In this document: in pieces, positions 10,083 to 18,478 of the stretch | How the letters are laid out: the number at the start of each line of letters is the position of its first letter | Numbering within the stretch: the stretch's first letter is position 1 | NCBI RefSeq assembly: GCF_021533215.1 | Contig: NZ_JAJNKA010000001.1 | Coordinates: 186,001-250,000, forward strand | Direction of reading: 5' to 3' | DNA: 64,000 nt | Origin: Portibacter lacus | GTDB taxonomy: Bacteria > Bacteroidota > Bacteroidia > Chitinophagales > Saprospiraceae | Made by a program: the position numbers and the translations under genes | The notes under the pieces: model-generated | Database searches by the model: none | What the model was told of the DNA's origin: nothing | The model's input: the letters and a program-made list of their open reading frames with translations, nothing else

Positions 10083-10874
10083 ATGAATAAAGAAAATTTT
10101 TTAATCACCAGACAGAAGAATTTAATTCTAATTGTGCTTGCTTTTCTAGGCGTACAGCAGCTTGCATATTCACAAGAAAATTCAGAAATCTCTTCTAAAC
10201 AAATCTTTGAAGAAACCATCAAATATTATGATAAGGATGGACTATGGGATACATTTTCTGGCAAATTGCTGATGACTTCCTTAAGAAATGGGAGTTTTAC
10301 ACCACAAACAATTCTCATAAATAACAAAACTAATCTTTACGAATGTATTCGAAATCGAGAGGATGGAATTTATATAAAAGGAGTTGAAAATGGGAAGTCT
10401 TTTTTTAGTATAGATGGCAAATCATATGAGGCGGATGAAATCCCAGAAAAATTTCAAAAGTATCCATACAGTTTGTCTACACACTATGCATTTACCTACC
10501 AGGAACACCATATGTTTCATTTTAGTATTCCATTGGCATTGAAAAAAGCTGGAGCACAACCCTTGGAACGTGTCAGTAAAAAATATTTATTCGGAAAACT
10601 TTGTAGCTCAATCACATTTACAGAGTATCCTAATTATTTCGAGGAAGGTTACTATGGAGTTCAGATCACATTGTATGTAATTCCTGAAGAAAGTTACAGG
10701 ATTCATGCAGTACATTTTGATAATGGATGGGGTGAATCAAGTGAAGGAATAATTGTTTTATTCGATGGGGAAATTGATGTGGAGGGAATTATTGTCCCAG
10801 CGAGTAAACTTACATTTTTTGAAGGAAGTCATCAATTCTTTATGGTTGATGCATTCGAAAATAGTGGTGAGTAA
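10083..10874 (+). CDS. Secreted protein of unknown function
   Basis: A 263-residue protein with a signal peptide (about residues 1-31; hydrophobic core LILIVLAFLGVQQLAYS). The mature part is rich in aromatic residues and beta-strand-like, beginning with a segment (IFEETIKYYDKDGLWDTFSG) that resembles the start of DUF6503-type periplasmic proteins of Bacteroidota, in which a household of beta strands forms a lipocalin-like or LolA-like barrel. The match is from general resemblance and is tentative. No catalytic motif is visible. It lies 70 bases after the DUF6090 gene on the same strand and 66 bases before the SnoaL-like gene, so co-transcription is possible. Confidence 0.7.
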   Translation: MNKENFLITRQKNLILIVLAFLGVQQLAYSQENSEISSKQIFEETIKYYDKDGLWDTFSGKLLMTSLRNGSFTPQTILINNKTNLYECIRNREDGIYIKGVENGKSFFSIDGKSYEADEIPEKFQKYPYSLSTHYAFTYQEHHMFHFSIPLALKKAGAQPLERVSKKYLFGKLCSSITFTEYPNYFEEGYYGVQITLYVIPEESYRIHAVHFDNGWGESSEGIIVLFDGEIDVEGIIVPASKLTFFEGSHQFFMVDAFENSGE

Positions 10875-10940
10875 ATTTTCAATAAGACCATCGAAAGCTA
10901 CACGTAAAACACATTTTTATAATCATTAAACCAAAGAATC

Positions 10941-11444
10941 ATGAGTTTTAAATTAAACCTATTAGTACTTGCAATTTTTTTATTTGGAATTAACATGGCA
11001 TCAGCTCAAAGTAAGATGTCAAATAAATACATTGATATTTTAAACGATGAGTTTCCAGAAGAAAAGGTGGCCATTCAGAAAGTTCTGGACGGTATTTTTA
11101 AAAGTATTCAAGAAAACGATGCAGATAAGCTTATATCTTATCATGTGTACGGTCCTAAATTCACAGAATTTAGAAATGATGGTCCACGATTTGATGCTAA
11201 AGACAATGAAGAATATGAACGAGGATTTGCCAATGGCGCAGAATCGTTTGAATATAATTTAGGAGACCTTAAGATTGATGTTTTTGGAGAGGTGGCAATA
11301 GTTACATTCGAAGCTGATTTTCGGCCAACTTTTAGCGGGACACCAATGCAGATTTGGGCAAATGTTACGCTAGTTTTTGTGAAAACCAAAGGAGAATGGA
11401 AGATTACCCATGAACATTTCACTGAGTTTCAAAAAGAGAAGTAA
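10941..11444 (+). CDS. Secreted NTF2/SnoaL-like protein
   Basis: A 167-residue protein with a clear signal peptide (1-23, ending NMASAQ). The mature part has the order of the NTF2/SnoaL-like fold: N-terminal helices (EEKVAIQKVLDGIFKSIQEN, AWNNxD-like stretch DADKLISYHVYGPKFTEF), then curved beta strands ending in TLVFVKTKGEWKITHEHFTEF, which is the typical final strand pair of DUF4440/SnoaL-like proteins, where the closing motif is W-K-I-x-H-x-H-x-S. In this fold the pocket binds small molecules, but family members vary from isomerases to non-enzymatic proteins and no substrate can be named. It is the last gene before a strong convergent terminator. Confidence 0.8.
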   Translation: MSFKLNLLVLAIFLFGINMASAQSKMSNKYIDILNDEFPEEKVAIQKVLDGIFKSIQENDADKLISYHVYGPKFTEFRNDGPRFDAKDNEEYERGFANGAESFEYNLGDLKIDVFGEVAIVTFEADFRPTFSGTPMQIWANVTLVFVKTKGEWKITHEHFTEFQKEK

Positions 11445-11457
11445 GGATGACGTTATT

Positions 11458-11487
11458 CAGAAGACCATAAATTTTTATGGTCTTCTG
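11458..11487. terminator. Bidirectional terminator hairpin between convergent genes
   Basis: A perfect 13-bp inverted repeat, CAGAAGACCATAA and TTATGGTCTTCTG, with a 4-base loop. It lies 14 bases after the SnoaL-like gene and 17 bases after the end of the minus-strand phosphatase gene. The T-run on either side is short, so efficiency in each direction is uncertain. Confidence 0.7.
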
Positions 11488-11503
11488 CTATTCTGCAAAT
11501 ATT

Positions 11504-12586
11504 CTATTTATTTGTAACCATCGACTCTATTGCCTTGCCCTCTTCATAACGATCACCTTTATAATCAAGGCCAAGGAATGTAGCGACCGTCTTGGCGATC
11601 TGATTTTGATAGAGCTGACCTTCTGATTTGACTTCGCCTATTGCTTTAACATTTGGTCCGATGGCCGCGGCCCAGATTTGGTCAGAGCCTTTGTAGATAG
11701 TCCCGTGACTTTTCCATTCCGTCATCGGAGAGTGCCCTCTACCATGATCAGTAGTTATTACAAGTGTCGTATTGTCTTTATAATGTGGATCTGATTGTAC
11801 ATACTCCCATATTTCTTTGATCCATTGATCAGTCTGATGAGCAGAATTTAGGTAATGATCATATCTTCCGTCATGTGCGAAGTCATCTGTCTCACCATAT
11901 GAAATATACACTAATCTAGGATGGTTTTTCTTCACATACTCCATCATATAGTGGTGTGTGAACGCATCTAAACGAACGGTTCCCCACGGGCTTGGAATTT
12001 CAGTTTGTAGTTTGTTGAGGAAAATTTCTTTTTCGCTTAGTTCATCATGTTCTGCTTTCTGAAATCCAGCATTGACATAAATACCACTTCTTTTATCATT
12101 AATAATATACGGGAATACATCCCAAGAGCAGAATGCTGCAACTTTTCCTTGGAAGCCATCTTGTTCATTCACCCATTCTAATACCGTTTTATTAGGATTG
12201 TACTTTTTTGCATTGCTATTGATTTCTGGATCACTGTACCCAGTGAGGATTTCGTTATACCCAGGATATGAAAACCACTGTCTGTTGGTACAATTCATAT
12301 TATTTCCTTCCCATCGATTACCATAGATCTGCCCTTTAGTTGCTATTTCTGACCAAAACCATGGCATTAATAATTTTCGGGCCGTTTCTTTGTCTTCAGC
12401 TTGATACTTGTCAATGACATTGCTATTATGAGTTAGATTTTTATTGAGTATCATAGAATCTGCAGCGCCACCGAATAACTCTTGCCATCTTAATCCATCT
12501 AGTGAAATCAGGATAACATTATTATCGTTTTGTGCAAATAAAGAGAAAGAGGTGAAAATTAAAAGGGTAATAAAAAAGTTTTTCAT
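11504..12586 (-). CDS. Secreted alkaline phosphatase superfamily protein (phosphodiesterase/sulfatase-like)
   Basis: A 360-residue enzyme with a signal peptide (1-19, ending FSLFAQ). Metal-binding signatures of the alkaline phosphatase superfamily are present in order: Asp30 in VILISLDGLRW, the Asp/His set in YGETDDFAHDG (about residues 228-238), and TTDHGRGHSP with Asp-His near 283-284. This combination is typical of type I phosphodiesterase/nucleotide pyrophosphatase and metalloenzyme members. The expected nucleophile position lies near NMNCTNRQWFSYPGYNEIL, but which residue serves cannot be settled here. The enzyme would act in the periplasm or outside the cell on a phosphate or sulfate ester. 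It is monocistronic, convergent with the SnoaL-like gene; a candidate small RNA lies just upstream on the same strand. Confidence 0.88.
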   Translation of the reverse strand: MKNFFITLLIFTSFSLFAQNDNNVILISLDGLRWQELFGGAADSMILNKNLTHNSNVIDKYQAEDKETARKLLMPWFWSEIATKGQIYGNRWEGNNMNCTNRQWFSYPGYNEILTGYSDPEINSNAKKYNPNKTVLEWVNEQDGFQGKVAAFCSWDVFPYIINDKRSGIYVNAGFQKAEHDELSEKEIFLNKLQTEIPSPWGTVRLDAFTHHYMMEYVKKNHPRLVYISYGETDDFAHDGRYDHYLNSAHQTDQWIKEIWEYVQSDPHYKDNTTLVITTDHGRGHSPMTEWKSHGTIYKGSDQIWAAAIGPNVKAIGEVKSEGQLYQNQIAKTVATFLGLDYKGDRYEEGKAIESMVTNK

Positions 12587-12708
12587 GTGGTGTGTTAAAT
12601 TATAAAAGAATCAAACCCTAATCTAAAACTTATTTAGATTTTTTTTGCAGTAAACATTTAGATTAAAATGAATGATGAAAGAAATAAGCATTTAGAAAGG
12701 AATAAGAA

Positions 12709-12893
12709 TAAAAAAAGCCGGTGCTTTCATACGAAAACACCGGCAGGATTTTAAAACCAAAGGTTTCTTATTTTTCCCAATCTCAAAGTACCTATATAAG
12801 CGTATGGCATGATCGAAGTGGGAATGCTCCGATCAGTTATATTTTTAAATTCTATTAGAGGATGTTATAAAAAGATTTTTTTGGGTTATTGCC
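12709..12893 (-). ncRNA. Candidate small RNA ending in a strong terminator
   Basis: On the minus strand a hairpin (GCCGGTG, one mismatch, TTTC on one arm; GAAA and CACCGGC on the other; positions 12717-12744) is followed by seven U residues, a classic intrinsic terminator, yet no minus-strand gene lies upstream of it. A TATATTTG box sits at 12900-12907, implying a transcript of about 185 bases. Within it TGATCG and CGATCA can pair (12808-12833), CCCAA can pair with TTGGG, and AAGG with CCTT, giving a long rod with internal bulges. That outline is compatible with a 6S-type RNA, but I cannot confirm a family. It could instead be an attenuated leader of the phosphatase gene 123 bases downstream. 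Confidence 0.4.
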
Positions 12894-12899
12894 TTAATA

Positions 12900-12907
12900 C
12901 AAATATA
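12900..12907 (-). promoter_or_regulatory. -7 promoter box for the candidate small RNA
   Basis: TATATTTG on the minus strand matches TAnnTTTG exactly and lies about 7 bases before the inferred start of the small RNA. No TTG at the expected -33 distance was found. Confidence 0.4.
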
Positions 12908-13074
12908 TAGATGTGAAATAATGGAATGACCCTTAGAGACATTTAATCTTTACCTTGAAATGTCGGATAGGTGTTAATAGAAATGCTTAATAGATTACAC
13001 TTTAGCACAGTCTAAAGTATCGTTTCGAAGACGTTATAATTTAAAAAAGCTTAGGATAAGTACTGATAATGTGG

Positions 13075-13082
13075 TACTTTTG
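13075..13082 (+). promoter_or_regulatory. ahcY: -7 promoter box of ahcY
   Basis: TACTTTTG matches TAnnTTTG exactly. Transcription would start near 13089, about 16 bases before the ATG at 13105. The box lies inside the upstream open stretch that begins at 13069, which argues that the longer start is not used. Confidence 0.65.
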
Positions 13083-13104
13083 CAGCCTCAAATTAAAATA
13101 TAGC

Positions 13105-14415
13105 ATGAGTACAGCAACAAAATTAAATTATAAAGTAAAAGATATTAATCTTGCGGACTGGGGACGTAAAGAAATTGAATTAGCAGAAGCAGAGATGCCA
13201 GGATTAATGGCTCTAAGAGAAGAGTTCGGAGCTAGCAAACCACTTAAAGGAGCAAGAATCGCTGGTTGTCTTCATATGACTATCCAGACAGCAGTGTTAA
13301 TTGAAACCTTAGTAGAGCTAGGTGCCGAGGTAACTTGGTCTAGTTGTAATATATTTTCAACGCAAGATCAAGCTGCGGCTGCAATCGCTGCGACAGGAGT
13401 GCCAGTTTTTGCTTGGAAAGGAATGACAGAAGAAGAATTTGACTGGTGTATAGAGCAAACTTTACATGCTTTCGAAGGTGGAGAACCATTGAATATGATT
13501 CTTGATGACGGTGGAGATTTAACCAATATGGTGTTAGATCGTTTCCCGCAATTAGTGAAAGATATCAAAGGAATTTCTGAAGAAACCACTACTGGTGTTC
13601 ATAGACTTTATGAAAGACAGATTAATGGTACACTTGCTTTGCCAGCAATTAATATTAATGATTCAGTTACTAAATCTAAGTTTGATAACAAATACGGATG
13701 TAAAGAATCATTAGTTGATGCAATTAGAAGAGCAACAGATGTTATGATGGCAGGTAAGGTTGCTGTTGTTGCTGGATATGGTGACGTAGGAAAAGGTTCT
13801 GCTGCTTCCCTTAAAGGCGCAGGTGCAAGAGTAATTGTAACTGAGATTGACCCGATCTGTGCTTTACAAGCTGCGATGGACGGATTTGCAGTATTGAAAA
13901 TGGAGAATGCTATTCCTCAGGCAAATATCATTGTAACAGCTACTGGTAATTTTAATATTATCAGTGAGAAGCACTTCAGAATGATGAAGGACAAAGCAAT
14001 CGTTTGTAACATTGGACACTTTGACAATGAAATCGACATGGCTTGGTTAAACGGAACTTACGGTGATACTAAAGTTGAGATTAAACCTCAAGTTGATAAG
14101 TACACAATAGATGGAAGTGATATTCTTGTACTAGCTGAGGGAAGATTAGTGAATCTAGGTTGTGCAACAGGTCACCCTTCATTTGTAATGTCTAATTCAT
14201 TTACAAATCAGGTATTAGCTCAATTAGAACTTTGGGAAAATACGGATAAGTATAAGAATGAAGTTTATATGCTACCTAAGCACTTAGATGAAAAAGTAGC
14301 AAGACTTCACTTAGAAAAAATTGGTGTAGAGTTGGAAGAATTGACAAAAGAGCAAGCTGATTACATCGGTGTTGCGAAAGAAGGACCTTTCAAACCAGAA
14401 TATTACAGATACTAA
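13105..14415 (+). CDS. ahcY: Adenosylhomocysteinase (S-adenosyl-L-homocysteine hydrolase)
   Basis: About 436 residues, the usual length. The enzyme reversibly hydrolyses S-adenosylhomocysteine to adenosine and homocysteine in the cytoplasm, removing the product inhibitor of methyltransferases; it needs tightly bound NAD. Visible signatures: [20 protein letters not shown] near the N-terminus, the substrate segment [28 protein letters not shown] (containing the catalytic Lys/Asp/Asn/Cys cluster), the dinucleotide fold [24 protein letters not shown], and the invariant C-terminus PFKPEYYRY. The frame is open from an upstream ATG at 13069, but that stretch contains a promoter box and the family N-terminus begins at [13 protein letters not shown], so ATG 13105 is the start. 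It is a single-gene unit with its own promoter and terminator. Confidence 0.98.
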   Translation: MSTATKLNYKVKDINLADWGRKEIELAEAEMPGLMALREEFGASKPLKGARIAGCLHMTIQTAVLIETLVELGAEVTWSSCNIFSTQDQAAAAIAATGVPVFAWKGMTEEEFDWCIEQTLHAFEGGEPLNMILDDGGDLTNMVLDRFPQLVKDIKGISEETTTGVHRLYERQINGTLALPAININDSVTKSKFDNKYGCKESLVDAIRRATDVMMAGKVAVVAGYGDVGKGSAASLKGAGARVIVTEIDPICALQAAMDGFAVLKMENAIPQANIIVTATGNFNIISEKHFRMMKDKAIVCNIGHFDNEIDMAWLNGTYGDTKVEIKPQVDKYTIDGSDILVLAEGRLVNLGCATGHPSFVMSNSFTNQVLAQLELWENTDKYKNEVYMLPKHLDEKVARLHLEKIGVELEELTKEQADYIGVAKEGPFKPEYYRY

Positions 14416-14467
14416 AAAATCAAGGACAATTTCATACAAGAAATTGAAGGACGATTAAAATTATATA

Positions 14468-14500
14468 GAGCATATCGGTTATCCGATGTGCTCTTTTTTT
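14468..14500 (+). terminator. Rho-independent terminator of ahcY
   Basis: GAGCATATCGG and CCGATGTGCTC pair over 11 bases with one wobble around a TTAT loop, followed by a run of T residues. It lies 52 bases after the ahcY stop. Confidence 0.88.
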
Positions 14501-14783
14501 ATTTCGATTTTATGGAAGTTAGTTTTAAACTCAGGTTATTAGTCTATTATCCGTAGGTATAGGAATGACTTCAATGATATAATGTTAAAGTTTCTCTTAT
14601 TGTGGATAGTGTTAGACACAATAGTGTAGACGTGATAGAGGAATAGTGACTTCACTTCTGATTGTAAATTTAATATGATCATCATATGATTGTATCGGGT
14701 ACTATTCAGGTATAAATCACCCTCTGGGGTGAGAAAAAATAATAGTTAATTTGTTAATATTGAGGTCATCTAATTCGATAATT
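14501..14783 (+). other. Leader region of the large secreted protein gene
   Basis: Gene-free stretch between the ahcY terminator and the next start. A small hairpin (TCACCC and GGGTGA) lies at about 14718-14733, 50 bases before the start codon, and could fold in the mRNA leader. No clear promoter box was found. Confidence 0.4.
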
Positions 14784-17546
14784 ATGTCACTAGTCGCAAG
14801 AAATACTTTGAACTTATCTAGATATATCGGAGTATTCCTGATTATACTAATGTTTTCTATCTCTTCATACGCTCAGAATGCGGTGTATTGGGTAGGTGGC
14901 TCAGGTGACTGGACGGATACAAACCACTGGGTGAAAAATTCAGGTGGAAGTAACATAACAGGAGAAATTCCAAATGAGGATTATATCGTAATTATTGATG
15001 GGAACTCAGGTCTTAATAGCGGATCTACCATTACGATTCCTCCAGGTGAATATTCTGTTCATGATCTAATTGTTACGAATACAAGTGGATTTACCCTTTT
15101 ATTCAATGGAACTTCAATTAGTAATGATGTTGAAATGAATATATTCGGTGATCTTGATTTACCTTCTAATTTGAGTGTTGAATTTACCAGTCTGAGCACT
15201 ACTTCGAATGCATGGAGATTCGTAGATAATACTTTCCATACGATACATACCCGTAACACTGATCTTATAAATGTAGAATTAGTAAGTGCAGGAGCATCTT
15301 ACAGTCTAAATAGTCATTATACAACCTCGGTTCAAACACGAATGTATGGTGGAACGTGGAATACGAATGGAAGAACAGTAAATGCGGGTAAACTTTTGTT
15401 TAATGATGGAATAAATCCTCCGCAAATGTCCTTGACTAAGATTTTTAATGCTGGGAGCTCTACAATCAATTGTGACTCTTGGGATTCAAGATTGACTTAT
15501 GGTTCACTGACCGTGACTGGAAACCACTTTATTAATACTGCCAAGTTTGTAGGGAGTCCAGTATATCAAGGGAATCAATTTTCGTTTTATGAAATTCGGT
15601 TACTTGAATATCCAGATAATCCAACGGGTGGTTCTATAGTCGAACATAATAACTTTGAATGTACTGATTGTCTCATTGAGAATTTGATCATCGAGGATAC
15701 AGGGAGAACAAAATTGGCTGGGAAATTTACGATCAATGGTAAACTAACAGTGGTGAACGAAGGAGTAAGTGTAGAATTTAGTGGTGGCAACGGAAGGTCT
15801 AATCAAGTTACTCTAAATGGAATTGTAGTTACACCGTCAGTAAATGGCTGTGATCAGCGAACTGTTTTTAAGAATGTGCACAATGATTTTACATCACTCA
15901 TGAGATCATCAGGGACTCTTACGATCAGCAATGCGGTTCTAGAGAATATTCAAGCATCAGGTGGCGCTGGAACAAACTTTATATTAAGTAACGGTGTTCT
16001 GCAAGGTTCTTCGACTGGATGGAGTCTACAGAATACTCCTAACGCAGTTGATTATTTATGGTTTTCGCCAAATGGTGTTCAAGGAGATTGGGATGATCCT
16101 ACTAATTGGATGTTAGTAGGTGGTGGTTCTAATGGTTGTGTTCCATCTATTGTTGATGATGTACATATTTCTGATGAATCTAAAGGAGATATTCGCATCC
16201 CACCTAATTACACTGCCGAGTGTAGGGATTTTCTATGGACGAATAAGGATGGCATTACCCTAACACTTGACGGAACATCAAGTCTGAAAAGTGTGCTAAA
16301 AGTTACAGGTGATTTTTATACAGATCCATCGGCTAATTTCGTAGGTGCGAATTGGCACGAAGTCTCCTTTTCTTCTGCAACGAATAATGCAATTTCTGCA
16401 AATGATGTTTTGCTACCGGATGTTAGTTTTAGTGGTGATGATGGAGAGTGGAATTTGGAAAGTCCTTTTAGTGCTGATGAGATTGAATTTATAGGTGGAC
16501 AATTCAATAGTGCAGGAGAGGATGTTACAACTGATTATTGGAGCTGTATAGAGGAAAATCCGAAACACTTTGTATTTAATTCATCACATATCGTTGTCAA
16601 TGGTGAAATGGCGCTCTCAAGAACGACTAATAGTGGCGTAACAGTAAGTGCAGGAACAAGTTTAATAACTTGTGAGAAACTTACGAGTACGGTGACAAAT
16701 TTATATGATGTGCAGTTAAACAATGCTAGTTCAAGAACACTGGATAATTATGCTTATAATTTTAATAGTCTTATTCTGAAAGGCATTGGGCAGGTGAATA
16801 CACAGAATGATCTAACGGTAAAGGATTTGGTATTCGAAGCCAATGGTTCTTCACTTGCATTAGATATGGGCGAAGTTTTGACCATAAACGGAGGAATCAT
16901 TAGTAATACAAGTAGTGGAAATCCAGGTATTTTAAAGTCTAGGGTAAATGGAACACAGGTTGATATTGACAAAGTTGCAGGAAATATTTGCGTATTAGGT
17001 TATGTTTCATTTGAAGATATTAATGCCGCACTTTCTGGAGTTTTCAATGCACCTCTTGGAATTGATGCGGGAAATAATACGGACATCAATTATGATAATG
17101 GTACATCAACAAGTGACTTATACTGGATAGGAGAAAGTGGAAGTTGGCTAGTGAATAGTAATTGGTCGAGAGTAGATGGTGGTTGCCCATCAACTAAAGA
17201 TCCTAAAAATGCTCCGAACCTGTATTTTACCAGCAATAGTTTTTCTACGTCTCCAGCAACCGTAACGGTACCCTCTGCTACCACTGCAAATGATGTACAT
17301 TTTTTGAATTCAGATAACTTGACGGTAAATGTCACCATTAATCTAACCCCGAACAATATATATGTGAATGGCGGCTATGCCAATTTTACAGGGAAGTTAG
17401 TAACGGTATTAGGATCTACGACTGTTCAGTCTAGTGGTTTTTTGACTACTGATATGACTAATACTTATAGGACAAATGAATTAGAGAGTAGTGGTGGAGC
17501 TGTTATTGTAAGGTCAGGTTCTTACATAAATGTGTTGCGTCAATAA
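14784..17546 (+). CDS. Large secreted beta-rich protein with repeated WxGGSGDW-type motifs
   Basis: About 920 residues. The signal peptide is residues 1-31 (core YIGVFLIILMFSISSYAQ). The mature chain starts with AVYWVGGSGDWTDTNHW, a motif found at the head of many Bacteroidota cell-surface proteins. Related motifs recur twice: near residue 415 (YLWFSPNGVQGDWDDPTNW) and near 775 (DLYWIGESGSWLVNSNW). Between them the sequence is Asn/Thr/Ser-rich with short hydrophobic strands, as in parallel beta-helix or filamentous adhesin-like proteins. The chain stops at SYINVLRQ with no recognisable T9SS sorting domain, which is unusual for a protein of this type. The frame is open from a TTG at 14751, but ATG 14784 gives a normal signal peptide. 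Function unknown; surface adhesion or a matrix role is inferred. Confidence 0.8.
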   Translation: MSLVARNTLNLSRYIGVFLIILMFSISSYAQNAVYWVGGSGDWTDTNHWVKNSGGSNITGEIPNEDYIVIIDGNSGLNSGSTITIPPGEYSVHDLIVTNTSGFTLLFNGTSISNDVEMNIFGDLDLPSNLSVEFTSLSTTSNAWRFVDNTFHTIHTRNTDLINVELVSAGASYSLNSHYTTSVQTRMYGGTWNTNGRTVNAGKLLFNDGINPPQMSLTKIFNAGSSTINCDSWDSRLTYGSLTVTGNHFINTAKFVGSPVYQGNQFSFYEIRLLEYPDNPTGGSIVEHNNFECTDCLIENLIIEDTGRTKLAGKFTINGKLTVVNEGVSVEFSGGNGRSNQVTLNGIVVTPSVNGCDQRTVFKNVHNDFTSLMRSSGTLTISNAVLENIQASGGAGTNFILSNGVLQGSSTGWSLQNTPNAVDYLWFSPNGVQGDWDDPTNWMLVGGGSNGCVPSIVDDVHISDESKGDIRIPPNYTAECRDFLWTNKDGITLTLDGTSSLKSVLKVTGDFYTDPSANFVGANWHEVSFSSATNNAISANDVLLPDVSFSGDDGEWNLESPFSADEIEFIGGQFNSAGEDVTTDYWSCIEENPKHFVFNSSHIVVNGEMALSRTTNSGVTVSAGTSLITCEKLTSTVTNLYDVQLNNASSRTLDNYAYNFNSLILKGIGQVNTQNDLTVKDLVFEANGSSLALDMGEVLTINGGIISNTSSGNPGILKSRVNGTQVDIDKVAGNICVLGYVSFEDINAALSGVFNAPLGIDAGNNTDINYDNGTSTSDLYWIGESGSWLVNSNWSRVDGGCPSTKDPKNAPNLYFTSNSFSTSPATVTVPSATTANDVHFLNSDNLTVNVTINLTPNNIYVNGGYANFTGKLVTVLGSTTVQSSGFLTTDMTNTYRTNELESSGGAVIVRSGSYINVLRQ

Positions 17547-17723
17547 GACTGAAGAATAAAGGCTTTAGCTTTATCTCGTTTTAAGTAAAAAAACTTATTA
17601 AGGGCAAATCATTAACAGATCGTGCATGAGTATTGGAATATATTGAAAGCTTTACACTATTGTTAGCTATATATTTACCTATAATCCACTACTCATGCAG
17701 ATTTTATTTGTACAGAAGAATGA

Positions 17724-18470
17724 TTAAGAACCAAATATAGAACCGACATAATTTCTATTCATTCTAGCAATATTATCAAGTGAAATTCCTTTCGGACATT
17801 CTACTTCACAAGCGCCAGTATTGGTACAATTACCGAATCCTTCTAAGTCCATTTGAGCAACCATATTCTTAACTCTTTCCTTTCCTTCTACTTTCCCTTG
17901 TGGTAGTAATGCATATTGGCTAACCTTAGCACCTACGAATAACATTGCACTAGAGTTTTTACAAGTTGCAACACACGCACCACATCCTATACAAGTTGCA
18001 GCATCCATGGCTAAGTCCGCATCTTCTTTAGGGATAAGAATCGCATTAGCGTCGGTAGTGTTTCCTGATGTATTCACAGAAATAAATCCACCTGCTTGTT
18101 GAATTCTATCAAAAGAACTCCGATCGACCATTAAGTCTTTTATAACTGGAAAAGCTTTTGCTCGGAAAGGCTCAATAGTAATTTTATCACCATCTTTGAA
18201 CTTTCTCATATGTAGCTGACACGTAGTAACGCCTCTATCTGGTCCATGAGCTTCGCCATTGATAAACATCGAGCAAGAGCCACAAATACCTTCTCTACAG
18301 TCATGATCGAAAACAACAGGTTCTTCGCCTTTTGTTATCAATTCTTCGTTAAGAACGTCCATCATTTCTAAAAAAGACATATGTTCAGAGATGTCGGCTA
18401 TCTTGTATTCTACAAAACCACCTTTGTCTTTACTACTTTTTTGACGCCAAATCTTTAATGTTAAATTCAT
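17724..18470 (-). CDS. sdhB: Succinate dehydrogenase/fumarate reductase iron-sulfur subunit
   Basis: A 248-residue protein carrying three iron-sulfur clusters that pass electrons from the flavoprotein to the membrane quinone. The [2Fe-2S] ligands are in [15 protein letters not shown] and the later TTCQLHM cysteine (about residues 59-85). The [4Fe-4S] and [3Fe-4S] ligands are in [12 protein letters not shown] (about 160-171) and [16 protein letters not shown] (about 214-229). It is the last gene of a minus-strand sdhC-sdhA-sdhB unit, 8 bases after sdhA. The order C-A-B and the single cytochrome subunit are those of the B-type enzymes used with menaquinone in Bacteroidota. Confidence 0.97.
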   Translation of the reverse strand: MNLTLKIWRQKSSKDKGGFVEYKIADISEHMSFLEMMDVLNEELITKGEEPVVFDHDCREGICGSCSMFINGEAHGPDRGVTTCQLHMRKFKDGDKITIEPFRAKAFPVIKDLMVDRSSFDRIQQAGGFISVNTSGNTTDANAILIPKEDADLAMDAATCIGCGACVATCKNSSAMLFVGAKVSQYALLPQGKVEGKERVKNMVAQMDLEGFGNCTNTGACEVECPKGISLDNIARMNRNYVGSIFGS

Positions 18471-18478
18471 ATCCTTTA

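Noticed and set aside
13069-13104. A twelve-codon extension of ahcY
   Set aside because: The stretch contains a TACTTTTG promoter box and family members begin at the downstream ATG.
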